Assembly: GCF_000963865.1 (NCBI RefSeq) | Contig: NZ_CP011071.1 | Span: forward strand, 1,864,501 to 1,928,500 | Reading direction: 5' to 3' | DNA length: 64,000 bases | From: Flagellimonas lutaonensis | GTDB lineage: Bacteria > Bacteroidota > Bacteroidia > Flavobacteriales > Flavobacteriaceae | In this document: one piece after another, positions 1 through 8,983 of the stretch | Layout: each line of letters begins with the position of its first letter | Numbering within the stretch: position 1 is the stretch's first letter | Made by a program: the position numbers and the translations under genes | Notes under the pieces: generated by a model | The model's input: only the letters and a program-made list of their open reading frames with translations | What the model was told of the DNA's origin: nothing | The model's database searches: none

Positions 1-129
1 CAGGGATATTACAAATCCAAGATTGCAGACATTGAGAAGAGCTATGCTGAGAAACGAAACAAGCGTGAAGCACGTTTGAAAGAGCGTATCGCAGTTCTTG
101 AAAAGAAAATCCAAGAGCTCAAGGATTAG
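1..129 (+). CDS. C-terminal end of an unknown coiled-coil protein (5' truncated by window)
   Basis: The frame is open from the first base and ends at TAG (127-129), giving the last 42 residues of a protein. They are rich in Lys, Glu and Arg and end in a leucine-spaced stretch (LKERIAVLEKKIQELKD) typical of a coiled coil. A good rho-independent terminator follows 18 bases later, which supports a real gene end. The family cannot be named from this tail. It reads in the same direction as the DUF932 gene and belongs to the left part of the ICE. Confidence 0.6.
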   Translation, partial: QGYYKSKIADIEKSYAEKRNKREARLKERIAVLEKKIQELKD

Positions 130-147
130 CTTTTGTTGTTTGAAGAA

Positions 148-180
148 GGGTCGGCATTCGTGTCGGCCCTTTTTCTTTTT
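148..180 (+). terminator. Rho-independent terminator of the truncated first gene
   Basis: GGGTCGGCA (148-156) pairs with TGTCGGCCC (161-169) through nine pairs including two G-U, around a TTCG loop. It is followed by TTTTTCTTTTT. Confidence 0.85.
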
Positions 181-383
181 ATGATATTAACAAAAGGGTA
201 CTAAGAGAAAGCATCAATCAATATCAGCGCAAAGGTAAACTCGTAAAATACACCCATCAAAAGACTACGGCATAAAGCCGTTGCGCGCATCCCTCTTCTT
301 ATTTATTCCGTTTCCTTTTGAGCTGTGATTTTAGCTTCCGTTTGGGTGATGCTCAAATATTGTTTAACTAAAATTTCAACATT

Positions 384-542
384 ATGGAACAAGCATCAAA
401 AGCAAAGATTTCGGTCGAGGAAGCCGAAGTACATTATCAATCCAGTAAGGAAAATTACATCATTGAAGGTGCCGAAAGTCATCTGGCTTACTATAGAGAG
501 AAGCATCCAGAGTATTACGCTCTGCTATCACAAATTGTTTAA
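384..542 (+). CDS. Small hypothetical protein, 52 aa
   Basis: An ATG at 384 opens a 52-residue frame ending at TAA 540-542, starting MEQASKAKISVEEAEVHYQ and ending YYALLSQIV. It is acidic and helical, with no membrane segment or signal peptide and no family I recognise. It lies 17 bases upstream of the DUF932 gene and reads the same way. Both genes follow a very similar leader (ATTGTTTAAC, then TAAAATT). The clean frame and spacing make it a likely real gene, translated together with the DUF932 gene. Confidence 0.6.
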   Translation: MEQASKAKISVEEAEVHYQSSKENYIIEGAESHLAYYREKHPEYYALLSQIV

Positions 543-559
543 CCTAAAATTCAAAAGCT

Positions 560-1396
560 ATGTATTTACAAAATTTGCAACAAGATGAGATTTTCGTTTC
601 TAATGAAATGAAATCTTTGAAAAACCTGACCCAGATGGAATCCCGTCGCGGGCTTGAAAATGCCATCATCTCGAATGGTAAAATCGTTAATGTGGTATCT
701 AACAGTTACGGCCACATTCCGAACCAACTGTTCTTCAAGAAAGCCGAAGAAATGCTGGTTGATGCTAGACTCAACTATCACAAACGCACCATCAACAAAA
801 ACGATAGGTCTTTTATCACCGACTTTATAATTGACGACAAAAGCCAATTCACGGTCAAGAATGATAAGGATTTGATACTTCCGATGCTTCGGTTCAAGAA
901 CTCGTATGATGGAAGCGAAAAGACCTCTGGCCATTTCGGTTTCTATCGAAAAGTATGCTCTAACGGTCTTCACGTCTCACAGGCTGAAATTGAGTTTTCG
1001 ATTAAGCACAGCAGAAATAATACAGACCTTATAATGCCAAGGTTGAACAACCTGTTTGATAAATTTCTGGATAACGAGTTCTACACCATCATCAAGAAAT
1101 TCGACAAGATGAAGGAATTTAAAATCATCGATACCAAGGAATTCGTAAAAGCGATACTGGACAGAACCAAATTGTTCCGCTATGAATGTAGCGATAAGAA
1201 CAGTGACCCATCGAAAAAGTCCCGAGAGGTTCTTGAAATTCTCAATTACGAAGCCCTATTGCTTGACGAAAAACCTAATCTTTGGTTGGGATATAACGCT
1301 TTCAACTCGGTATTGCACAATGTGCTGAAAAAGAGTTTCGGCCAACAGGAACGGTTGGATAAGAAATTGTTCGACGAAGTTTATGCCCTCGCATAA
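560..1396 (+). CDS. DUF932 family protein
   Basis: The 278-residue protein matches the DUF932 pattern common on plasmids, phages and ICEs. It has an N-terminal conserved block around GHIPNQLFFKKAEEML, a central region with LRFKNSYDGSEK and GFYRKVCSNGLHV, and a helical C-terminal part ending in a WLGYNAFNSVLHN motif. The biochemical function of the family is not established. The gene follows the 52-aa gene and ends in a hairpin terminator. It reads toward the oriT-like region, like the other genes to the left of it, which would suit a place in the leading region of transfer. Confidence 0.85.
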   Translation: MYLQNLQQDEIFVSNEMKSLKNLTQMESRRGLENAIISNGKIVNVVSNSYGHIPNQLFFKKAEEMLVDARLNYHKRTINKNDRSFITDFIIDDKSQFTVKNDKDLILPMLRFKNSYDGSEKTSGHFGFYRKVCSNGLHVSQAEIEFSIKHSRNNTDLIMPRLNNLFDKFLDNEFYTIIKKFDKMKEFKIIDTKEFVKAILDRTKLFRYECSDKNSDPSKKSREVLEILNYEALLLDEKPNLWLGYNAFNSVLHNVLKKSFGQQERLDKKLFDEVYALA

Positions 1397-1402
1397 ATCA
1401 AA

Positions 1403-1450
1403 AGGTTTATCCAGTACCTTAAACTGGATTTTTAACCTCTTTTCTTTTTG
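1403..1450 (+). terminator. Hairpin terminator after the DUF932 gene
   Basis: ATCCAGT (1409-1415) pairs with ACTGGAT (1423-1429), and outer AGGTT (1403-1407) pairs with AACCT (1434-1438). A T-rich run (TCTTTTCTTTTT) follows. The region separates the rightward DUF932 gene from the leftward acetyltransferase genes. Confidence 0.7.
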
Positions 1451-1455
1451 ACATA

Positions 1456-1950
1456 TCACCAGTATTTATAAACCAAATGCAATCCAAAATCAAGTAAATC
1501 AATCTCTGAATCATACTTAGCACCCAACCGCAATGCAAGTTGAATTGAGGCTTCATTCGACGGGTCGATATAGCTCACCAATGAATCAAATTTTAAAGCC
1601 TCTAAAGCAAAAATCTTGACAGCAAGTCCAGCTTCCGTGGCAAAACCTTTGCCTTGATGTTCAGACAGTATCCAATAACCCAACTCGGGTTCAGGCCAAG
1701 GACGGGAATTCCAAAGCCCAACGGTTCCTATGAGGTTTTTTGATGTCTTTTCGGCTACTGCCAAATAGGAATAGCCGTTCAGTTCATAGTGCCCAATATA
1801 CGTGGCCAATAATCGGTAAGCTTCTTCCTTACTTTTAACACCGCCTACAAATCTGGCATTTTTCTCATCAGAATAGAATTTAGAGAACTGTTCGTAATCC
1901 GATGGTTCCCATTGTCTAAAAATCAGTCGTTCAGTTTCTAATCCTATCAT
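1456..1950 (-). CDS. GNAT acetyltransferase, RimJ/RimL-like
   Basis: The 164-residue protein has the start typical of RimJ/RimL-type N-acetyltransferases (IGLETERLIFRQWEPSDYE). It also has the acetyl-CoA binding core: GTVGLWNSRPWPEPELGYWI, then a GKGFATEA loop equivalent to the Q/RxxGxG/A motif. The family transfers acetyl groups from acetyl-CoA to protein N-termini or small molecules, but the substrate here is not visible. It lies 3 bases downstream of a second acetyltransferase gene in the same operon. Length is normal. Confidence 0.9.
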   Translation of the reverse strand: MIGLETERLIFRQWEPSDYEQFSKFYSDEKNARFVGGVKSKEEAYRLLATYIGHYELNGYSYLAVAEKTSKNLIGTVGLWNSRPWPEPELGYWILSEHQGKGFATEAGLAVKIFALEALKFDSLVSYIDPSNEASIQLALRLGAKYDSEIDLLDFGLHLVYKYW

Positions 1951-1953
1951 AAA

Positions 1954-2403
1954 CTATATCCATCTAAAAATACCCTTCTCAACCATTTTCGCACCTAAGC
2001 GATTGTAAAATTGAATGGCTTTGTGGTTGTCTTTTTCTACTTCCCGGCGCATCAATCCGCTACTTTCATTTGCGCAAAGGGACTTGGCTCTTTGTATTAA
2101 TTCCTGCCCTATTTTTAATCCCCTGAACTTTTCTTTGACGAACAAATCGTCCAAGTTCATATAGTTTTTACCGTTCCAAATGGAATAGTTCCAAGTATAC
2201 GACAAGTAGCCAGCTATCTCTTTTTCATATTCTGCTAAAAGCACATAAAATTTTGGGGCTTCACCAAAACCTTCCTTCAAAAGTTCATCTTTATCCGTTA
2301 AGACATATGCTTCCTGATTGTGATGTTTGGCAATAGCCATAATCAAATCAAATAGTACTGTAACATCTTTACTCGTGGCGTGTCTGATTTTAATACCATT
2401 CAT
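1954..2403 (-). CDS. GNAT N-acetyltransferase
   Basis: The 149-residue protein shows the full GNAT fold signature: an N-terminal IRHATSKDVTVLFDL, the central LDDLFVKEKFRGLKIGQEL with the acetyl-CoA loop, and the closing NHKAIQFYNRLGAK motif. It resembles diamine or small-molecule acetyltransferases. The substrate cannot be assigned. It is the first gene of a two-gene leftward unit with the RimJ/L-like gene, with a 3-base gap, and is probably resistance or stress cargo of the ICE. Confidence 0.9.
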   Translation of the reverse strand: MNGIKIRHATSKDVTVLFDLIMAIAKHHNQEAYVLTDKDELLKEGFGEAPKFYVLLAEYEKEIAGYLSYTWNYSIWNGKNYMNLDDLFVKEKFRGLKIGQELIQRAKSLCANESSGLMRREVEKDNHKAIQFYNRLGAKMVEKGIFRWI

Positions 2404-2460
2404 ATTTTATCAATCAAGTTTAAATTTGGATACTTAAGTATTAAAACATAAAAGTTAGAC

Positions 2461-3621
2461 TTAATTAAGCGTAACAGTTTTCACTTCACCTTCGGTTTTT
2501 TTAATCGCAAGACCAACATTCTTCAAGCTCGACGCTAACTCAGCAATGGTTTCAAAACGTTGTATTGAAAAACTATATTTGGAATCGTTGGTACCTTTAT
2601 ATTGAATGTACGACTCTGATTTATTCTGGAAATAGCTTGCCAATTGCTCTAAATTGAGTCTGGTAATTTCAATTTGCTCATTCTTTATTTGGGCTTGTCC
2701 ACCACCTTCAATGGTTTCTATATGTTGTTTTAGCAATGTTTCGTCTGCCACTTCCAGAACATAAACCTCTGCTTTTTTGATTTCTTCTTGAACTTCAAAA
2801 TCATAGCGGTCTTTAATGGTATTCAATATGTCTTTCTTGGCCTGGCCATAGGTTGTTTTTTTATCTTTTGCCTTAATGTCGAGCAATAGAGTGTCTAATT
2901 CTGGGTGATTGTTTATGATATTCTTACGGTCGACATTTAGAAAATCAACAATGATTTCGGGAAGGGTTGCCGATATGTATTCAATGTTTACCGGTGCGTT
3001 ATCCAGTTTTTGGTTTTTGACGATGTAGCGCTCTGGATTTTCCGCTTCCTCAATTATGAACTTATTTTTATTTGATACTTCAATAGCATCTATATCGTAA
3101 TAACTTCTATTTAATTCCGTCAATTCAAAATCTGTGATGCTTCCTGATTGTTGATATTGCTCTAATACACTTTCAAGATTTTCTGAATTGCCAGCCCAAA
3201 GGAATTCGCCATCTTCAGATAGCAGGCAACTTATAGGTATGCTTTTTATGTCAAACTTCTTGTGCAGACGTTTTTCAAGGTCGTTCATAAACGTCAGGTC
3301 AAATTTCCGTTTCCTCAGAAATCCTTCTACTGTTTCTGCCTTCTCATCACTAATAGCAATAATTTGTAAGCTGTTTTTGTACCTGTCTTGTATTTTCTCT
3401 AAATGTGGAAAGCTCGCGATACAAGGGCCGCACCAGGTTGCCCAGAAATCAATGAGAATCATTTTGTCATCTTCTATTTCCTGACCTTTAATGCTCATCA
3501 AATTATAGTCGGATAAATCAATGGTGTCACCAACTTTTATTTTGGTATCGGTTTGTTTGTTATTCTGATTACAAGAGATAAATAAAATTCCTAATGCAAT
3601 CGATAATAATATCTTCTTCAA
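2461..3621 (-). CDS. TlpA-like thioredoxin lipoprotein with DUF3738-like C-terminal domain
   Basis: The 386-residue protein begins with a lipoprotein signal (LGILFISC lipobox), so it should be membrane-anchored and face the periplasm. Residues about 30-165 are a TlpA/AhpC-type thioredoxin domain with the active-site motif WCGPC. The C-terminal half (about 270-386) resembles the DUF3738 module found in TIGR03435 proteins, ending in a block with a regular spacing up to VKTVTLN. The pairing of a disulfide reductase domain with this module in one lipoprotein is notable. The likely role is periplasmic thiol-disulfide exchange; the partner is unknown. It stands alone, 57 bases after the GNAT start. 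Confidence 0.8.
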   Translation of the reverse strand: MKKILLSIALGILFISCNQNNKQTDTKIKVGDTIDLSDYNLMSIKGQEIEDDKMILIDFWATWCGPCIASFPHLEKIQDRYKNSLQIIAISDEKAETVEGFLRKRKFDLTFMNDLEKRLHKKFDIKSIPISCLLSEDGEFLWAGNSENLESVLEQYQQSGSITDFELTELNRSYYDIDAIEVSNKNKFIIEEAENPERYIVKNQKLDNAPVNIEYISATLPEIIVDFLNVDRKNIINNHPELDTLLLDIKAKDKKTTYGQAKKDILNTIKDRYDFEVQEEIKKAEVYVLEVADETLLKQHIETIEGGGQAQIKNEQIEITRLNLEQLASYFQNKSESYIQYKGTNDSKYSFSIQRFETIAELASSLKNVGLAIKKTEGEVKTVTLN

Positions 3622-3794
3622 TTGTATAGTGTTTTAATATTCTTAATTATTTGGGCATATACCCAATAATGAATTCTTATTTGTTTATAATGCATATTCT
3701 CAAATATTGTCAAATTCAAGGTCCAGTAAAAGTAATATTGATGAACATCTTATCATTCCCATCAAACAGCCAATAAGTAGTCTCAACCGACATT

Positions 3795-5192
3795 TTAGAT
3801 TCGCTCTAAAATCCAATCTGAAATAATCGCAAGAGCCTTTGGTGAAAAAGTTTCTTCGATGTCTTGATATTCATCCATCTTGCCCGTTTTTGCGTTTTGA
3901 AACAAATGGTTAAGCCCTTCCAGTTCAATAATCTTAAAATCTTTATTGTTTCCTTTTTTCAATGCTTTGCGCAGACCATCCTGATTGATTTTGGCTTCCA
4001 CTTGTGTATCCAAGTTACCGTTGAGCGAAAGTACAGGACAGGATAACTTTTCGTATTCAGTTGCTGGATTGTACCCATAGAAATAGCGTATCCATTTAGT
4101 AGTACGCATATCCACCAAACCGCCAACCACTTCCTTGATTTTGGTTTCTGGAACGCCCAAGTTCTTAAGTATAGGTGCAATGGTAGTATTGTAATGGGCG
4201 GTAAGCTCAGTTTTAATCTTGGAAACCTCTTTATTTTGCTGTGCAATTTTTATGGCCTGTCGAATCGCTTTCTCATAAGCAGCTTCATCGGGCACAGGAA
4301 AGGGGCGCATTTCCTTGGATTGCATCACAGAAAGTTCTGTACCGGAAATTCCCGTACTGGCCAAAGAGACAATAAAGGCTACCTCGTTGGTTCTATTGGC
4401 GACGAGGGGCGCAATGATGCCACCTTCGCTATGACCGATGATACCTATGTTTTCATTATCGACATCTTTTCTTGTTTTCAGATAATTCAATGCGCTAATG
4501 GCATCGGTAGCAAAATCATAGGTAGTAGCTTGGGAATGTACACCTGTGGATTCGCCAAACCCTCTATCATCATATCGCAATACGGCAATGCCTTGTCGTG
4601 TGAGGTGGTCTGCCAACACCAAAAATGGTTTATGGCCCGATAGTGTTTCATCTCTATCCTGTGGTCCACTACCACTAATTAATATGGCAACAGGATATTT
4701 CCCTTTGCCTTTGGGTCGTGTAAACGTACCAGCAATTGTGATTTTGTCTTCCTTATTCTGAAAACTTACGGATTCTGCCAAATAAGGATAGGGCTTTTTA
4801 GGTTCTTGTGGTCGTGCCTTTCCAGTTTTTTTCTCAATGTTCTTCCTACTTAGAGTAAGCGGAAACGCATTGATGCCCTCGACTACTTTTCCGCTGATTT
4901 CGAAATGGATAGTATTGAGCTTTCCAAGATATTTCATTCCGACGTTAGAAAAGTCAATGACAAGACTATCGTTTTTCAAAGTGGTCTTTATTGCCGTGAT
5001 ATTGTTCACGCGCTGTGTTGGGATGTCCACTACCGTTTTGTAGTTGTCCTGATTTTCTTCAATAGTAAAAATGAACTGTATTTTCTTCTCGTTGGGAAGC
5101 GTAATGTTTCCGCCCCAAGTTCCACTGATATTTTGAGCCATTGTCAATAGGCCAGATACTAAGAATGCTATAGTTAAAATATATTTTTTCAT
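3795..5192 (-). CDS. Secreted alpha/beta hydrolase (serine peptidase/esterase-like)
   Basis: The 465-residue protein has a signal peptide (to about residue 19, MAQ), a beta-rich N-terminal domain of about 120 residues and an alpha/beta hydrolase domain. The domain shows SGSGPQDRDE (oxyanion region), YDDRGFGES and the nucleophile elbow GHSEGG with Ser255. The acid is probably in NGNLDTQV and the histidine in GLNHLFQ. It belongs to the group often annotated as serine aminopeptidase or S9-like hydrolase. Substrate is unknown. It stands 96 bases downstream of the membrane partner of the sigma factor and may be part of the same transcript. Confidence 0.88.
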   Translation of the reverse strand: MKKYILTIAFLVSGLLTMAQNISGTWGGNITLPNEKKIQFIFTIEENQDNYKTVVDIPTQRVNNITAIKTTLKNDSLVIDFSNVGMKYLGKLNTIHFEISGKVVEGINAFPLTLSRKNIEKKTGKARPQEPKKPYPYLAESVSFQNKEDKITIAGTFTRPKGKGKYPVAILISGSGPQDRDETLSGHKPFLVLADHLTRQGIAVLRYDDRGFGESTGVHSQATTYDFATDAISALNYLKTRKDVDNENIGIIGHSEGGIIAPLVANRTNEVAFIVSLASTGISGTELSVMQSKEMRPFPVPDEAAYEKAIRQAIKIAQQNKEVSKIKTELTAHYNTTIAPILKNLGVPETKIKEVVGGLVDMRTTKWIRYFYGYNPATEYEKLSCPVLSLNGNLDTQVEAKINQDGLRKALKKGNNKDFKIIELEGLNHLFQNAKTGKMDEYQDIEETFSPKALAIISDWILERI

Positions 5193-5288
5193 TGTTTTTG
5201 TGTTTTGAAATTAGGCAAGAAATTCCTTGCTCAATAAGATTTGAATTTTGTTTGTACAGAATTAAATAAAACTGATTTGAAGTTTGGT

Positions 5289-5900
5289 CTATGAACCTTT
5301 CTTGCCATCCAACTCTTCTAGAATGGAATTGGCCGAAGCGACTACGTTCTTATATTTTCCGTAGCCCCATCTAGAAAAAATAATGAGAAAAATAGCCATA
5401 ATAGGCACATACCAAAACAGGATATTGCTGTCGTCGATAAACAAGTCTTTATCCTTAAAGACCTTCAGCACGACGGGCAGACTAACGGCAAGGAATATAA
5501 AGTTGAGAACGATGCCTACTTGTTGGGTCTGTAAAAACCGTTTCTTTCGCTTTGCATAAGCTACTAAAAGTTCACGGTAAGAATTTTTGAGTACGTTAAT
5601 GGTTCTCAATTTATAGATGGAATATAAAACTGCTGCAGGCAATATGACCAAATAACAAACAGTGAAAATCCCAGAGGCCATTAAGTACCAAGTGTCCATT
5701 TTTTGCAATTGAGGTAAGAGCAATAGCGCACCAATAAAACATATAATGGCGCCGAGCCCTTCATATTTTGAAAGTACGCTTATTTTGTTTTGATAACGTT
5801 GGTGTCTCATTTCCATAATTAGTTCGTTTGTGAGTGTCTTTTGTTTTTCAAGTTCTTGGCTCATTTGAGACCAAGTGGCTTGCATTTCGTGTAGTTCCAT
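5289..5900 (-). CDS. Membrane protein paired with ECF sigma factor (possible anti-sigma factor)
   Basis: The 203-residue protein has a short N-terminal cytoplasmic part (MELHEMQATWSQMSQELEKQ), two membrane segments around residues 48-100 and a second pair around 122-180. It starts 4 bases after the stop of the sigma-factor gene. This is the usual place for an anti-sigma factor. Similar proteins accompany sigma factors in Flavobacteriaceae, but no zinc-binding anti-sigma motif is seen, so the anti-sigma role is inferred from position only. Confidence 0.75.
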   Translation of the reverse strand: MELHEMQATWSQMSQELEKQKTLTNELIMEMRHQRYQNKISVLSKYEGLGAIICFIGALLLLPQLQKMDTWYLMASGIFTVCYLVILPAAVLYSIYKLRTINVLKNSYRELLVAYAKRKKRFLQTQQVGIVLNFIFLAVSLPVVLKVFKDKDLFIDDSNILFWYVPIMAIFLIIFSRWGYGKYKNVVASANSILEELDGKKGS

Positions 5901-5904
5901 ATTT

Positions 5905-6390
5905 TTATTTTTTTATTATCTTTTTGTTGAGTTTGTCTTTTATTCTGGCCATCCGCGTACCCACATTACTTGTGGATAGTCCTGTTATGGTTGCGATTTC
6001 GTCATATTTTTTTCCTTCGAGATAGAGAAATATAATGCCCTTATCTACTTCTTTTAGTTCCTTGATTTTGCCATAGAGGATTTTCAATCGCTCTTCCAGC
6101 ACTGGGTCATATTTTTCTTCGACAAGAACAACATTGTCCAATGGTACGCTATGCCCTCTTCGCTTTTTGTTTTTGAGGAAAAGGATGGCCGTATTCAGTG
6201 CGATGCGATATATCCACGTGCTGATTTGAGCATCACCTCTAAAGGAATCATATCCTTTCCATAGATTAAAGACAATTTCTTGATATAGGTCCTTTTGGTC
6301 TGTTGGGTTATCCACGTAGAGCCTGGTTGCTTTATACAAGACTGCCTCGTTGTCTTTAATCGTATTTATAAACTCTTTTTCGCTTGGCAT
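5905..6390 (-). CDS. ECF-type RNA polymerase sigma factor
   Basis: From the ATG at 6390 the protein has 161 residues: MPSEKEFINTIKDNEAVLYK, then region 2 (NPTDQKDLYQEIVFNLWKGY, with STWIYRIALNTAI), then region 4 with a helix-turn-helix (IATITGLSTSNVGTRMARIK). This start is preferred because the upstream extension to 6480 would run through the divergent promoter region and has an unusual composition. The gene is first in a unit with the membrane partner and perhaps the hydrolase. It is divergent from the PD40 lipoprotein gene across 94 bases. Confidence 0.92.
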   Translation of the reverse strand: MPSEKEFINTIKDNEAVLYKATRLYVDNPTDQKDLYQEIVFNLWKGYDSFRGDAQISTWIYRIALNTAILFLKNKKRRGHSVPLDNVVLVEEKYDPVLEERLKILYGKIKELKEVDKGIIFLYLEGKKYDEIATITGLSTSNVGTRMARIKDKLNKKIIKK

Positions 6391-6484
6391 AAATTGTTTT
6401 CTCACCCTGTTAGAGTGTAATGAATTGAAAAAATCACAAAAATTTTCATTTTTTTGTAAAAAAATTTTAATCCCCAACATTTCA

Positions 6485-7372
6485 ATGAAATCAAAATGGC
6501 ATCTTATAATTGTATCAATTTTGCTTTTGCAATGTTCCGATGAATCCCCAAATTACAAAGCGCTTTTAGGGGTGGATATCTTGCCGAATGAGCATCCCAT
6601 TTTCTTTAAAAAAGAGCTGGTTCCCAATGGAAAACTTATACACCGCGGCATATTGAATCCACAGCTCGATGCGTATTACTTTACACTTTCAAACAAAGAT
6701 TTTAGTGATTTTGATATTTACATTATTGAAAGAAAAGAAGGAAAATGGTCTGAACCTCAAAAGGCTTTTTTTAATAGCGAATACGATGACCACGGAATGA
6801 GCTTTTCGCCAGACGGGAAGAGGATATATTTTAGCTCTACACGTCCAATTATTGGCAAAGACCTACCCGAAACTTGGCATCTTTGGCGAACCAACAATAA
6901 TAACGGTACGTGGACTGAGCCGGAATATGTGGATATTCCAAATATGAGGGATAAATTGATTTCGCATCCATCCATTTCAGAAAATGGCACCCTGTACTTT
7001 CACGCCAGTAATTTGGACTATTCTAAAATGGATATTTACCATTCAGTTCAAGAAGAAGGTAAATTTAAGGATGCTGAAAAAACATATCTATCAGATTCAA
7101 ACACCTATGGAAGAACCACACCTTATGTTTCGGCAGATGGTTCTTTTTTAATATATGCAGCTATTAATAAAACGCTAGACTTAATGATTTGCCAAAAGGA
7201 TGAGAAGGGAAAATGGTCCCAAGCAAAAGCATTTAATAAAGCTGTAAATACTAATGGCCAAGGAAATCCTTACATTACACCAGACAATAAGTTTTTATTT
7301 TTTGCTGTAGAAGAGAATAATAAATGGAAGGTAAAATGGGTGGATGTTGAGTCCCTAGTTAAAAATCAGTAG
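6485..7372 (+). CDS. PD40 (WD40-like) repeat lipoprotein
   Basis: From the ATG at 6485 the protein has 295 residues and starts with a lipoprotein signal (IIVSILLLQCSDES). At least three PD40 beta-propeller repeats are visible: DHGMSFSPDGKRIYFSSTRP, TPYVSADGSFLIYAA and GNPYITPDNKFLFFAVEE. Such proteins resemble TolB propellers and usually act in the cell envelope. Earlier in-frame starts lie inside the divergent sigma gene and lack a signal. The amidohydrolase follows in the same direction. Function is unknown. Confidence 0.85.
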   Translation: MKSKWHLIIVSILLLQCSDESPNYKALLGVDILPNEHPIFFKKELVPNGKLIHRGILNPQLDAYYFTLSNKDFSDFDIYIIERKEGKWSEPQKAFFNSEYDDHGMSFSPDGKRIYFSSTRPIIGKDLPETWHLWRTNNNNGTWTEPEYVDIPNMRDKLISHPSISENGTLYFHASNLDYSKMDIYHSVQEEGKFKDAEKTYLSDSNTYGRTTPYVSADGSFLIYAAINKTLDLMICQKDEKGKWSQAKAFNKAVNTNGQGNPYITPDNKFLFFAVEENNKWKVKWVDVESLVKNQ

Positions 7373-7423
7373 TGTAACAATTCCTCGATTTAATCGTGTT
7401 ACTATAAACCTTACGATTGCAAT

Positions 7424-8983
7424 ATGAAGAAAAGATTACTGAAACTGCTCAAAGTAATAGTTGGTATCCTTTTGTTATTTGTAGCAGTACTCATTATCGC
7501 TTTATATTGGCCTTTGCCAGATTTGAAAGCGCCTAAAAGGTACGAGGTACTTATCATTAAATCAATCAATGTCATCAACGTCCAATCTGGTGAGATACTG
7601 GCCAATCAGGATATCGTAATTCAAAATAATAGGATAAAATCCATTGATTCTTCTGGCCCTTTTGATATAAAAGCTGACTTAATAATTGATGGTAACGACA
7701 AATTTGTCATTCCCGGGCTATGGGATATGCATACCCATTCCAATCAACATTCGCCTTGGCTTCATCACCCTCTCTATATTGCAAATGGTGTTACGGGCGT
7801 TAGGGATATGTCCGGACAGCTTAATGAAAAGGATAGTTATTGGGTAGGCAGCAATGAGCGTCTAAAATGGAATAAAGAACTATTTGAAGGCAAAAGGATT
7901 TCCCCAAGGTATATTTTGCAAAGCAGTTACCAAATGGATGGTGCGTCATCAGTTCCCGAAGGATTCCCTGAATATTTCAAACTTGAAACAAGTAGCGCTA
8001 TTGATTCACTTTTGAGTTTTTACAAAAATGAAAATGTCGATTTTATAAAGATATATCAGCAAATATTGCCTGAATCGTATCGAGAACTTGCCATAAAGGC
8101 ACCAGTATATGGATTGCATCTTGCGGGTCACAAACCTATGTTCTTAAATCTAGAAGATGCTATTAATCTAGGTCAAAGAAGTTTCGAGCACGGGCGCATT
8201 TTTATGTTTGAGTCTTTTCCTAAGGCTGATAGTTTAAGAATGCCCCAACATTGGAAAAGTATTTTCAAAACCTCAAAGAATTCAATGGTCGAAGATTTCA
8301 ACGCTCAAACAGCTGTGGGATTAATGCAGCTAATGAAAGAAAAAAACGCGTATTGGACGCCTACACTACAAACCTTAAAATTTGAGGCTTTTGCCCACAA
8401 GGATTCGTTTCTGGAAAACCCAAACCTTAAATATATTACTTGGGCGCGGAAAAGGTTATGGTGGAATTTTGATATTGAAAACAATCAAAAGAGAAATCGT
8501 TCACCAGAAAGCAAAGGGGTTAGTACCGCATTTTATTTGGCCGCAAGAAAACAGGTTGTAACGGCCAATGAAATAGGTGTGCCGATTATGGCAGGAACAG
8601 ACGTAACGGATTCTTATATTTTTGCAGGTTTCAGTATCCATAGCGAACTAGAGGATTTAACAAAAAGCGGGCTATCAAATCTTGAAGCCCTTCAAAGTGC
8701 GACTATAGTACCCGCAAAATATGCGGGTTTAGAAATGCATTATGGAACGGTTGAAGAAGGAAAAAAGGCTGACTTGATAATCCTCGACAAAAATCCACTC
8801 AAGGAAATTACCAATTCCAAAACTATTTCAGCCATCATAATTGACGGCATTCTTTATGATTCTGATAAAATTAGAGAATTAAAGACTTTTACGGAATCTA
8901 TCACCTCAAATTTTCATATGAACGTGAAGGTTATTCATAGCTTCGTAATGAGTCCTTTGATTCGGGTACAGTTTGCAGATTGA
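7424..8983 (+). CDS. Membrane-anchored metal-dependent amidohydrolase
   Basis: The 519-residue protein has an N-terminal membrane anchor (residues about 9-30) and an amidohydrolase fold. Metal-binding motif DMHTHS (about residue 100) is followed by the lysine region FIKIY, two further histidine segments (YGLHLAGHKP and RSFEHGRI) and the catalytic aspartate in MAGTDVTDS. The end (AGLEMHYGTVEEGKKADLII) is the typical closing beta region. It resembles imidazolonepropionase-like or prolidase-like enzymes. The substrate is not known. It follows the PD40 lipoprotein gene by 51 bases and may be cotranscribed. Confidence 0.9.
   Translation: MKKRLLKLLKVIVGILLLFVAVLIIALYWPLPDLKAPKRYEVLIIKSINVINVQSGEILANQDIVIQNNRIKSIDSSGPFDIKADLIIDGNDKFVIPGLWDMHTHSNQHSPWLHHPLYIANGVTGVRDMSGQLNEKDSYWVGSNERLKWNKELFEGKRISPRYILQSSYQMDGASSVPEGFPEYFKLETSSAIDSLLSFYKNENVDFIKIYQQILPESYRELAIKAPVYGLHLAGHKPMFLNLEDAINLGQRSFEHGRIFMFESFPKADSLRMPQHWKSIFKTSKNSMVEDFNAQTAVGLMQLMKEKNAYWTPTLQTLKFEAFAHKDSFLENPNLKYITWARKRLWWNFDIENNQKRNRSPESKGVSTAFYLAARKQVVTANEIGVPIMAGTDVTDSYIFAGFSIHSELEDLTKSGLSNLEALQSATIVPAKYAGLEMHYGTVEEGKKADLIILDKNPLKEITNSKTISAIIIDGILYDSDKIRELKTFTESITSNFHMNVKVIHSFVMSPLIRVQFAD

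Noticed and set aside
325-588. 87-residue frame over the 52-aa gene
   Set aside because: It is a shadow of the 52-aa frame and the DUF932 start, with a basic, unlikely composition.
7374-7402. GTAACA and TGTTAC pair between the PD40 and amidohydrolase genes
   Set aside because: Arms are only six bases, the loop is long and no T-run follows, so neither a terminator nor an operator can be supported.
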